Positions 36,601-48,916 of a stretch of DNA of 64,000 nt are shown here, piece after piece. The notes below the pieces were generated by a model that was not told where the DNA came from, did not search any database, and worked only from the letters and a program-made list of their open reading frames with translations. Position numbers and translations under genes: made by a program. Location of the stretch: positions 62,001 to 126,000 of the forward strand of contig JASANG010003262.1 in NCBI GenBank assembly GCA_030248215.1, given 5' to 3'. How positions within the stretch are numbered: the first letter of the stretch is position 1; every line of letters starts with the position of its first letter. The stretch comes from Enoplolaimus lenunculus. Its lineage: Eukaryota > Nematoda > Enoplea > Enoplida > Thoracostomopsidae.

Positions 36601-39600
36601 TTTGGGGGAGACTGTTTACTGAACAAGTGTTTCATGCTTAAGCATAGACTTTGGTTTAAGCTTTGGGTCTAATTCTGTGCGTAAACCTAAGCCTAAGCCT
36701 AAAGATAAGGCTTAGTTGGAAGAGGGTTAGTTGTACACCTTTGAAGTTTACTACACAATCGCCAGGGGATCAGTGGATCAAACTATTAAAGGGATTGGGT
36801 CAGTCAGACTGTTTGACTGACAGGGGTAGCAACGGTTTTGCGAATGAAATTGTTAGACTGGTTTGCAAGCTAAATTTTTTTGCTCAGTAAGCCTGAGGGC
36901 GTGATAGGCACCAGAGGATCCAGATTTGGCGTACGCTCCCGTCCGTCAAAAAATTTTTTGTGATAAAATTGTAAAATCTCTACCTTTTAATTTCCCCTTA
37001 GAAAATTGGCGCATATATAGCATACAGTAAAAATTGCGTTTCATAACTTTTGTCAGCCCTGCCCCCGACATAAATTTTTGGATCCGCTACTGGTGGTAGA
37101 TCAACTTTAGTAACTGAGTTAAATTTTCTTGGTTGTGAGGCATAAGTCATATATTCGGTTTTCTTTGATTATAGGTTTGACACAAACTGGCAGCGCTATC
37201 CAAGATATGACAAATGTCGGCTTTTCATTGGAACACGGAGCACGGCCGAAATCCTCAGGGGTATGTTATTTGCAAAACCAACTTGGCTTTATAATATAGC
37301 GAACAGAGTGTAACCAGAATTACATTTACCTAAACCGGAACCATAATTTGAAAAATTGTCGGAACCGAAACTGTAATTCCGGTAGCATCCTGATAGCGGA
37401 ACAATTTAAAGAAACCAACGCTTCAAATGCTAGAACATTTTCGTCGATGTCTTTTAAGCGTTATTCGCTGTTTACCTGCCTTTAATAACGAAATTATTTA
37501 GTAAATTGAACGTTGAAAAAACATTTTGCTCTCAGAAAACATATTTGAAAAATGTAAAATTTTATAACAAATGTACGTACTAAAATTTGAAAATGTAATT
37601 TTGTTATTGCAATGAGCCAAGGCTTGTATGCGGTGCTTTTTTGGTTACGTTACTGAATAAATATTTTGCATTACATTTTGCAACTCACATCTTAACCATA
37701 AATTTATTATTCAAAATGAACTCCACAAATTCTACTGTTTTATTGCGTTTCTTCAGATCGTTCGAATTGGTATCGTAATCACTGACGGCCGGTCACAAGA
37801 CAACGTCACAAAACCAGCAATCGCAGCGCGTCGTGAAGGGATCCGGTTGTTCGCGATTGGAGTCACTGATCACGTTCTTGAATCTGAACTCGAGTTGATT
37901 GCCGGCAGTCGAGACGCTGTGTTCACCGTGAAGAATTATACCGATTTAGATACACGTCTGCGGAGTGTCATTCAAAAGGAAGCCTGTCAGCGTAAGTTTT
38001 TTTTGGTTCAAAGTTTAGAGGAGACGCATGTAAGCATGTGAGACATGCTTGTCCTGGTGCATATACAATAAATGCATTGCACATTGTGTTGTACAGTCGA
38101 CACATATAATCGACGAAAAATGCAGTTGGACGGGTGGGCTACGTGGCGCAGTGGCACAGTGCTCGCTTAAGGATCCATAGGCTGAGAGTTCGATCCCCGC
38201 TCTAGCCGGCTTTTCCAGCTGCTTAGTTAAAAGGTCTGATGTCCCGGTTCCTACATAGACTGACGACGCAGTGGCGGATCCAGGATCTTAAAATGGGGGG
38301 CCAAAATTTCACAGGTAATAAACTTACTTTTGACCCATACACAAACCACGAACTATTGTCACAAAATTGCTATATAATTTTTGTCGAGATGCTGTTGGGG
38401 GGGCTCGGCCGGGGTGGGCCCCCCATGGATCCGCCATTGAGGAGACGTATATTCGCTTATGTGTCAGCTCAAATTGCTGCGCGGAGGTATTTTGCTGCAA
38501 TCTTAAACGACAATAATATAGGGTACAAGCGCGTTTAGCTGAAGTATAGTAGTTAAAATGCTATCGCTACGGTCGTAAAATATTAGAAATAACTGAATTA
38601 AATGTTTCGTGTTCAAATTTTGTGATTTTGATTATCTACTAGTGAACGTGGTTGCAAACTTGGGCCCATGTAAAGATCAGGGGCGGAACGTTTTTCTGTG
38701 GAACTGTAATAGCGTAAGCTTAAGCTTTAGACTAATTTTTTTGCTTCGCTTAGGCTTAGGCTTAGGCTTAGGCTTGGGAATATGCTTATAATACTGTTCC
38801 GCCCCTGTTCTTAACATTGGCCCAAACTTGCAACCCTAAAACATTCGCTTAAAACCTTTTAGTACAATGAAAGGTGCACTGTACTATTTGCATGTACTTC
38901 GATTCATGATTTCATCCTTTGCTACGTCGTGTACCTTGAGTTTGATAGAATGCGTTCTAATTTGCATAGATATGTTGTCTCTCTTGTTTATATATGAAGT
39001 ATTCATTGCAACGCCTGGAACGCTGTCCAAAATACGTATGTGTGGCGTTCCAGCTTTAATAATATGGATATAAACAAAATCACCCGCCATTACAGTGGTT
39101 ACAATGTTATACATTTTAGAGGGAACCGGTCCACCAATACCACCACCAACGCCTGTGGCGTGTCATCCGGACAACTTAGATTCGTGTGATCGAACAAAGA
39201 ACGAAATTTGTTTCCAACTTCAAGGAACTTTTCGTTGCGGTTGCCCGGATGGCTTTCAGCGGCATCCGTTAACTGGACAATGCGGTAAGTTAAAACAGGG
39301 GCATAACTGCCGGAACGGGAACAGTGTTTCAACCCAGCCTTTGAAATTTTTGTCACAGAGTTTTAAAGCTAATTTTAGTGCTAACAAAGGATCCCCTTGG
39401 AAATTACTATAGGATGTAAGCCCGTCATTTTTGAAATTCTGGCTGCGCCCATGAGTTACAAATACCTTCAGACGTTTTCAACGTATTTTCAAACCTGCAA
39501 CTAAACCATGAAATTTTCACCGATGCCTATACCGGTAAATGTGCTATAGCCAGTTATGCTTCAAATTTAAATAGCGTCCTAAGCGTTTTGGTATTCTCGC

Positions 39601-42600
39601 GCAACCGGCCTATGTTAACTATAAGGGCCTGCTTGTTAAGCCTAAGCCTAATCTTGAGCCTAAACCTAACGCTATAAGCCTAAGCTTAAGACTAAATTCA
39701 AGTTTAAGTTTAACGATTCAGTCTTTAGGTCCCCTAATTTTCCTGTATGCCAGAGAGCAGGCAACGATAATTAACGTGATTTGAGCGAGGGGCGCGAGAC
39801 CTAATTATAAGTATCAAGAGATATGTGTAAATTGTCAGAATTCTATTTTAAAGGTTAAATGTAGACAAAACGTTCTATATACTGGCATAAATTGTAAACT
39901 AAGATTAAGTTTTATTTAAGGTGGTGAGCTCTGTAACCCTGGTCTGTCGACCAGTTGCCCTTCACCAGAACTCTGTGTTCAGACGCCGTTTGGTAATCAC
40001 CGTTGTGCGTGTCCAGATTTTTTCATTCGGTGGCCGAATACAGGATTTTGTGGTATGTTTGATGTACTTTCAACCCAATTTCACGATTTGCCTTGAATGT
40101 GGGCGTAGAGAAGGGTGACGGATATTAACCTGCTGTATCCTAGAGGCCAAAAACAACGCTATTCCCTGCGAGATGCAATCCTAGCTGCGCGGGCCTTTAG
40201 CCAAGGGAACAAGCAGGGCTCAGTTCTCGTGGAAAAAATTTGGCCCCCTAGAAAATCTTCACCCTTGGTTGTAAGTTAACGAAACCCTTGTATGGCCCTC
40301 CTGAAAATTTTTTAACCTCCCCTAGCAAGGTGAGCTGGCTACGGACCTGTGGCTGCGTTCTATTAAGTTTAATCCATCTAGGAAGGGCATAACGTTTCGT
40401 GATACAATGGAAAATATTCAGTGATGTCATGGGGTAAGAATTTTGAATCCCACCCCACTCTACCCAGCGAGAAATTTTCCTAGGGATCCCCATGGTGATC
40501 CCACCACCCAGCCAATTTCCGAATATGCTTGTAGCAATGTTTATCTGTAATCGTTAAAGAAGCATGCACAATAGCTGTAAGACAAATCATCTGTGTCGTT
40601 TAAAATCTTGTTGTTATTTACCAATTTTGGCGTATGCAGATTTATATATTTTAATTATTTTTAGTGTCAACAATTGATACACCGGAACCGACAGAAATTG
40701 TCGCAAGTCATGTTTGCGTATTGGGCGATCCGTCAACGTGTTCCGAGTACAAAAATGAAATTTGTCTCGAAACTTTTGACAGTATCCGATATTGTGGATG
40801 CCCGACGGATATGACTCGAAATCCTCGGAATGGCATCTGTGGTAACTAGTAATTTTAATTTTTAATACTGAATTTATATTTTAGCTAAAAATCGGCTCTT
40901 GTAAGTTCTCTTCAGACTTAAAATTGAGGTTTATGCTTCTGGTTAGACAAAGGCTTAGGCTAAGAATTGCGCTCCGAACGCCGCCACGCGCCACCAGACA
41001 CCAGTATGCGTTGATAGCAAAAATATAGGCCAAAACTATTTGCTGGCGTGCAGCGCCGTGGCCCAATTTTTGTACAAAAATTTTAACCTGCCATGAGCCC
41101 GCACCATGGCAGCGTCCGGCAACACAAAGCGGCGTGCGGCGACATGCGGCGGCGTTGAGCGGCGCAAGCCAAGTATAGCGCAACCCTAAGACTTAGGGTT
41201 ATGAAAGCTTTTACCGAAACCCAAGCCTCAGTCTACGCCTAAGCCTGCGGGACGGAAGTGTACAAGAGCCAAAAATCAATTAATAAAGACATACTTTAAT
41301 ATCTGTCGGTTAGAAAAATAGTTTCAGCTTGTTTACTTTTCAATTTTCAAAAATTATCGTATTTATTATTAGCTCAGGTTTATCCTAACAATATTGTAGT
41401 GATTTTTGGTCCAATAAATCAGTTTTTTGAAAAATTGAAAAATCTCGCTGAAAAAAATAGAAGAATTGTTTATAACTTTAATGGTTCAATCAAAGGATTA
41501 TGTTTAAATTCAAAATGCAGGTTGTAATACGCCGTTCAGAATATAAAATTCGGAAGGGGCACAAAATGTTTCATAGCCGAGGATCAACGAGTGGTTGTTG
41601 ACCCTACCTCAACATGTGTCACACACTGCTCTCTGAAACAGGTTGAAGTTGGGTCAAAAGTTGATCAGGTTTGTGACACGTGTTGAGGTTGGTGCAGCGA
41701 TAAATTTTCGATGAGGTAGGGTCAATACCTACTCGTTAACTCGCCGCTATAACACATTTTATGACGCGGCTGAATTTTATATCGTGAATGGCGTATAAAA
41801 CAATAAATACGCTCTCAATCTTTCAAATTCAAAATTTCTGGATAACAATACGATCACATTTGATTCTGTCTGTTTCAGGGCCCCCGGGAGTCTGTGACCC
41901 TGAAGAAGAAGAACCTTGTGATACCCGGAAACGCGAGCAATGCCTTCGAGACCGTCATTCACGATTTTATACTTGCCAGTGTCCCACTGGTTTTACCCGA
42001 CACGGCGTAACTGCCGTTTGTTGTAAGTTTTACCAAGCACCGGGCGTTGCGTTTTTGGCTGACCCCCCTTTCTTAGTGGTGGGTCGCTATCACATGAATA
42101 CTCTTAAATTAAACTATAAAGGAAGCATGTTTGATGCCGCATACATAACGTGTCATGATTTTGCACCGGTTGTGCCCCCTCTAAATTAGAGGGGTGTAGG
42201 GCAGAAACAGAACGCGTGCCGGCTACATTCGTTTCTACACAGAATGCCCAATTGCACACTGTTGTTAAACAGCGATTTTCCGCTCTGGTTTTACTGACTG
42301 AATTTCAAAAATACTAAGACGTTAACTTTTGATTTAAATTTCATTTTTTCCAAATTTAAATAATGAAAAGTATCAATCAGTGGCGTAGCCAGAAGTTTTT
42401 GAAACTTGGGGTTGGTACCGCAGCAACTGATATACTGTATCTTACACAAACTCATTTTTAATCAAGCAAACTTCTCGGCTCATATTCTCAAATGCATATA
42501 GCACCTATCACCAGTTAGTAATAGGTTTTCAAACTAACGAACTGGTGCAATTACAGATTTCAAAATTTGCACAGTAGCAGAGAAAATCGAACGCAATAAA

Positions 42601-45600
42601 TGTGCTGAATTTCAAACCTCACTGTTACAAGAACTATCATCAACTGGTAATAGGTGCTACACACATATGAGGATGCGAGCTCTCGGCTTAACCTTTACCC
42701 AGAACACTACGTTCAACAACAGAGCTAAATTAAGTAGACGCATTCTGGGTAGAAAACAATGTTGCTTGCACATGTTGTTCAACAAAATCTAAGCGCAAAT
42801 TAACCATAATTGCCTGCCACTTACTCTACTAAGTCTGTAACAAAGCCTAAAACATAAGCCTGAGCCTTGGCGTAAACCGGAATATAAGCATGGACCTAAG
42901 CCTAACCTTTATACAGTCGCTAAGTCCGCCGGCCAGTCTCCCTGCTTCCTAGTGAGCATCCTGTTGAGGCCCATATGAAGTCTAATGTCCTACCGCTTGT
43001 CCACTAAGCCTAAGACTGAACCTAAACGTCAGCCTAATCCTGAACCTAAACGTAAGCCTAAGCCTAAGCGTAACCCAAAATGTAAGCCTAAACCTAAGCC
43101 TATCCTTCCAAGTCTCAAACTCCGCCAGTCTCCCAGTGGGCAAGTCTTTGTTATTAGCTGATTTTCAGTGACCAATGAATGCAAAACTCGTAGTCACGAT
43201 TGCGATCCAAACGCGAAATGTTTTGATACCGACGACAGCTTTATCTGCGCGTGTCCGCCGGGATTTTTGGATATTTCCCACGATACTATTAACAGACCTG
43301 GCCGGATATGTGCTCAAGGTAAGAACGTACAAAATAAGGGCTTCACTGCTATAACACGTCATGACTCCAATGCCTATTTTCAGTTCTTTAGCTGTAAATT
43401 TTCGTCTAACCCGCTCCGTAAGCATATTTTGCTGTATTTCAACTGTGATCAATTTCAAACAAGGACTTGAACTGTGGACTTTCGGATTGAATCCAATTAA
43501 CATTTACCGCTCGCCTTTGGACTCGAGTAGTCTTGTGGAGATTTTGTGCCGAGCATACGCGTACTAATTGCTAAACACTGCGTATTGTGGTACTGTTTAA
43601 CGTACAAAGTTTAACGTTGAGTTGCTCATAGTATACTCTGTTCGAGAAAAAGTTGAGTTTTTTAGATTTTAAAATGTTAAGATATAACGATTTGGGTCCA
43701 TGTATAGAACAGGGACGTATAGTTTTCCGAGGGGGCTATAATAGAGTCAGTTTAAACCTTAGACTAATCTTTTTGCTTAGGGTTAGGTTATGCTTAGGCT
43801 TAGGAATAGGCTCGTCCATATGCTTAGGCTTAGACTTAGGCTTAGGCTTAGGCTTAGGTTTAGGAATATACTTATACTACTGTTCCGGCCCTGTTCTATT
43901 TATGGGCCAAGATTTGCATAATATTTCAGAACGCAAAGACTGTCTCGAAGGCACTCATAACTGTTCACACAACGCCCGCTGTATCGATATTGAAGAAGGA
44001 TTCCTTTGCGATTGTCTGCCTGGATTTGTTGATCGCTCACCGAATCAGCAGTTTTTTCGCGGAACAGTCTGCGAACAACGTATGTAATCACCAAAAGATT
44101 TCGCACATCGCTTTTTTTCGCCGTGTTTGAAATGGTTTCATTTGGCCAATTGTCGTTTAAACAACTGACACTGATTGCTAATTTTGTGATTTGGCAAGCC
44201 ATGCGATGACGTCAGACATACGTTTCGTATCAAAAATTTTAGTTTTGATCCCTGTTGGAAAGGTGTTGACCCTAGTGTCGCCATGCCACCGCCAGTGCGT
44301 TGTGGCAATGTGAATTTGAGCAATTGCGACCATAAGAATATATAAATATTTGCTGATGTACAGATAAAATCAAAAATTTAGTACCAATTTTGTTTTATTT
44401 CAGTGCGTGATGAATGTACCGAACGTGCTCACGATTGCTCGCCCCACGCTGATTGCATTGATACAACTGAATCGTACGTTTGCATTTGCCGATCTGGTTA
44501 TGTCGATCAAAGACCGTTTGATAATCCTGGCCGGGATTGCCGTGAAATACGTAAGATTCGTAAACATTCAGGACGGGATACGGAAGATTCGTAAACATTC
44601 AGGACGGGATACGGAAGATTGTGCTTCCAGTAAACGGCACTGTACCGGTTGCGCTGTACTGTTACTGTGTCGAACACCGTTGCGCATTGCTGAATAGGCT
44701 TAGGCTTAGGCTTAGGCTTAGGCTTAGGCTTAGGGTTAGGGTTAGGCTTAGGCTTAGGCTTAGGCTTACACTCAAAATAATATTTCTATTTAAGAAAAAA
44801 TTTCTTACATTTAAGAAATATGATTAGCAAGGTGCACTTGAAAATTATTTCTGTTATAACAGAAATTTTTTGAAAAAAGTTTTGAAATAAAGTCTGAAAA
44901 TAAACGTTTTCTAGTTATTTTTAGAAAAATTGTCTTAAATATCAGAAAAGCTCTTCAGATTTGCCACAGAAAATACTTTTCTGAAAAAATTCAGAACTTC
45001 TTTTTTGTGTGTAGGATTCGGCTTAGGCTTAGCCTTTGGCTTAGGTTTTAAAACATTAGCAAAATCTATTTAAAAGCGTGCGATAATTTACAGGAACAAA
45101 CTTTATCGTGCCGCGCAGAGGCGTCGAGCGGCGAACGGCCGCGTGTGGCAGAGTCCTGCGGTGTACGGCGAGTATAGCGCAACTCTAACCAACTTCAGGT
45201 TTTGTTAGGGCCTTTAAACTCAGGCCTGTAGCTTGTTCAAATTTACACTGAATACTAAAGAAATTCCGGAACGACATTCAACGATTTCACACATCACTTA
45301 CAAGTGGAAACAGTTTCTGTAGACGGGGGTAAAATGTTTGCAAGATAAATAGCTGATTTTTTGGCCTCCCTCTGCGACACGGGCCGCTCAAACCTGCGGC
45401 GTTCACGTAAATGACAGAATTTGTCGAATTTTTTCATAGCTTTGCGTTGTGCCTGGGGGTCGTCTCAACTTTGCAAAAGTAATTCACATCATTTTTTTGT
45501 TTCCAGGGGTAAATCAACGATGCTCATCAGGCAACAACGATTGTGATCGAAATGCAGAATGCTTCTCGCAAGGAGACGATTCGTTCACGTGCCGTTGTCG

Positions 45601-48600
45601 TTCAGGATTTGTCGACCGCTCGCAGGATCCAAGCCAACGGCCTGGACGCGTTTGCGTACAAGGTTAGTGCGTTTGCTTTACTTCCGGGTTGACTTATTTG
45701 CCCTTTATCATATCAAATTGGAGTGTATACCTTAGTGCAGCACAGAACCGAAGCTGCCACCCGGATACCCCCATTTGTTGGAGCTTATCATCCCAACGAG
45801 GAACTCCCCACCCAAACAAGATTTTAAACAAAAAATTTGAAAAATATTTTGATCATCGCAAGGGGATCCCACCTCGAAATTTAGGGGGGGCACCCTAGAA
45901 TGCTCCGGCACTAGTGGCGCATCGAGAATTTGGGATTGCTGCAGGCAGACACCGCAAAAAACGGACAAATTATACTTCTTTGTAAGATTGAATTAATAGT
46001 TCACGATTGTACCGGCTGAAAAACAACTTCCCAATTCCTTTTCGGTTTCCTTTTATGGTACTCTATTAATCAATTTTATAAGCACAGGCTGCTTAAAATA
46101 TTTACCATGGTTTGTTTGTTATTTTAGTATTTCCGGAATGTGACAGTCCTACATACAACGATTGTGATCAAACCGGAGCCGACTGTATCGATACTGATGA
46201 CGGATACCGGTGTCAGTGCCGCCATGGATTTTATGATGTCAACCCAACGCGTCCGGGGCGAATTTGCCGACAAGGTACGAATAGCCTTTGACTTACTGTA
46301 AATTTGCAGTAACGGTACCAGTAGAACGATTTTGATTGATCGATATTGAAACTAAAAACGAAAACTATTTATCTTTTGTTTCGAAAATATAATTGGTATA
46401 TTTCGAATATGGTAATTTCTTGGTCTGATGAAAATATTAAAAGTGTTACGGTGAGGTTTCGAGAGACAAATTTTATATTTGTCAGGTGTAAATAACGAAT
46501 CCTATCTTACAACACGTTTTTGTGGCAGGACTTAAATATATATTGTGAACAGCGCATACGGCTATCCATGTTTTGCTCTTGGTGCGCAAGTTGCTTAAGA
46601 ATCTAAGCAGAATATTCGCGGAATAAGCATCTGTATGCTGTAACATCTAATGCTAACCAAGCGGTAATAGTGAATAGAGTAAATTTGCAAATAAGTAATA
46701 ATTATCTAATTATTTCCAGCTTTAAATATAAACTTGAACCTACGCCCGTATTCTCAAATGTGTGTAGCACCTATCATCAGTTGATGAAAGGTCCTGTGAC
46801 TTTGAAACATGCGCATGGTGAGGTTCCAAGTTTAGCGCATTGTTCGCGTTTAGCTTGCCCTACTTCTGTGCCAATTTTGAAATCTGCAATTGAAAATGTT
46901 AGGCAGTTTGAAAACTTACCGCTAACTGATGATAGGTGCTATACGCATTTAAGAATATGGGTTCTGGGTATAGGTTGAAATTATTTTGAAATTTAAAAAA
47001 AAAAACTTCCAGCATTGTTCGCTGTTGCGTTCTCGTTCCTGCAATAATTGCTTTCTGTTTAACCCGATATGCAGATGGAAATGACTGTATTACGAATCTC
47101 TATAGTGGGCGTGAATTATACGCCATAATTTTTGTAGTATTTTTTGAAACTTCACCTATAAAATCTGAAATTAACAACAAACCGGTTCACTTTACAGAAT
47201 TCATTTTTTGCCAATTTTGTTTTACGGTTTTGTGTTTATTTTTTAGAAGTCAACGAATGTGCGTCACGACGTCACGATTGCGATCCAATAAACGCAGACT
47301 GCATCGACACGCGTGATTCGTTTACATGCCGATGCAAAGGCGGCACGTTTGATGTTTCGCCGGATCCGATTACAAGACCTGGTCGCGAGTGTATTCCAGG
47401 TAAAACAATCATTAATGTTTAAATTTTGAAATCGCATTCGAGTAACTTTTTGGCAAAAATCATCGACGATCCGTGTCTCGAAAAAAGTTACCTGGTGTAC
47501 GCAAGTAATTGTGGGAATCGCATATAACTGATGATTGTGACTTATTTAAGGGTGGCGCTATACTTTTGATGACGTTCGGCGCTGTCGGTCGCCGTCGGAC
47601 GCCGTTCGTCACCGTCCGGTGCTATCCGGCGCCGTCAGTCACTGTACGTCACCATGCGGCATCGTACGTGAATTAGTCACGTACGATACTGTATAGTGAC
47701 GGGCTGTGACGGACGGCGTCGGCGCCGAACGGTTACGGAAGGAGTCGAACGGATACAGAAGGCGCCGGACGGTTGCGGAAGGCGCCAGTCTCTTTGAAAT
47801 TCGATAGCAAATTGTTCATCTATTATATTTCAGATGTGGACGAATGCGCCACACGGCAAGCGGATTGTGGAACAAACGCTGAATGCATCGATACTCGTGA
47901 ATCGTTCATTTGTCGATGTCGGAGTGGCTACGTTGATCGCAGTCCAAATCCAACCAGCCGTCCTGGTCGCGTTTGTTTAAGATGTAAGCTGGCGGACGTT
48001 GATTAGCAAAACGGTATTAAAGCATCCGGTTTTTGTCTGATCGCATGCTGGCCGATGCTCCAGGTGTAGGTTTAAGAAAACGTTCGGAATTGCCAATGGG
48101 TGGCGATAAATTCGACGCGAGTCACCGTACGCCGCAGCGCGCTGCCGGATACCGGCGCGCGGTACAGTAAAAATTTTCCCGCACGCCGACACGCGTCGCC
48201 GGGCGCCGGCGCGGTAAAAGTTATTACCGCGCGCCCGCGTTCGGCTCTGTAAAGTAAAACGAAACCCTAAACAATCGACTTAACTAACCTAAGCTATAGC
48301 CATCCTCGTACTTCCGCCAGTGGTTATTTAAGTCAAATATTAAAATTAAAATTTTTTCAAATTTTCAGTTGTCAATGAATGCGCCGATCGTACACTGAAC
48401 TCGTGTCATCAAGACGCGACGTGTATTGACACAGAAGATTCGTATACGTGTCGCTGTCCCGCAAATACCAACGACGAATCGCCCGATCCCAATTTTCCCG
48501 GCCGATTATGTGTTCCAAAAGGTAACGTTTTAAGCATTTTTTCAACTTTTTAATTGTAAACTCAAGGTACATTCACACACTGCAAAAAATGGTGAGTCAA

Positions 48601-48881
48601 ATTGACTCATATCTGAGTGAATCAATTTGACTTCTTTTCTTTACAGTGCAGGTAGTGAGCAAAAAAATTGAATTCTAAAGTGAATTTAGTTGAACTATGG
48701 TGTGTTTACGAGGAATCATAAATAGACGAGAGTCAGAATGAGCGAAAACTTTCATGATTATAGTCGGTATCGACGACTAGTTGTGATGAAACTTACCTCA
48801 ATTATATCATGCGTTCTGAAAGTAATCTGTACAGGTTTAACAATGAATACTGCAATAATTAATAATAGTAATAATAATAAC

Positions 48882-48916
<35 letters not shown>

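Noticed and set aside
38136-38210. A functional tRNA gene
   Set aside because: A and B boxes are present but the acceptor stem pairs only partly, and both flanks are shared with another copy at 21826; a SINE-like repeat explains it better.
44693-44768. A true telomere or chromosome end
   Set aside because: The tract is short, embedded in a gene, has variant units, and gene sequence continues on both sides.
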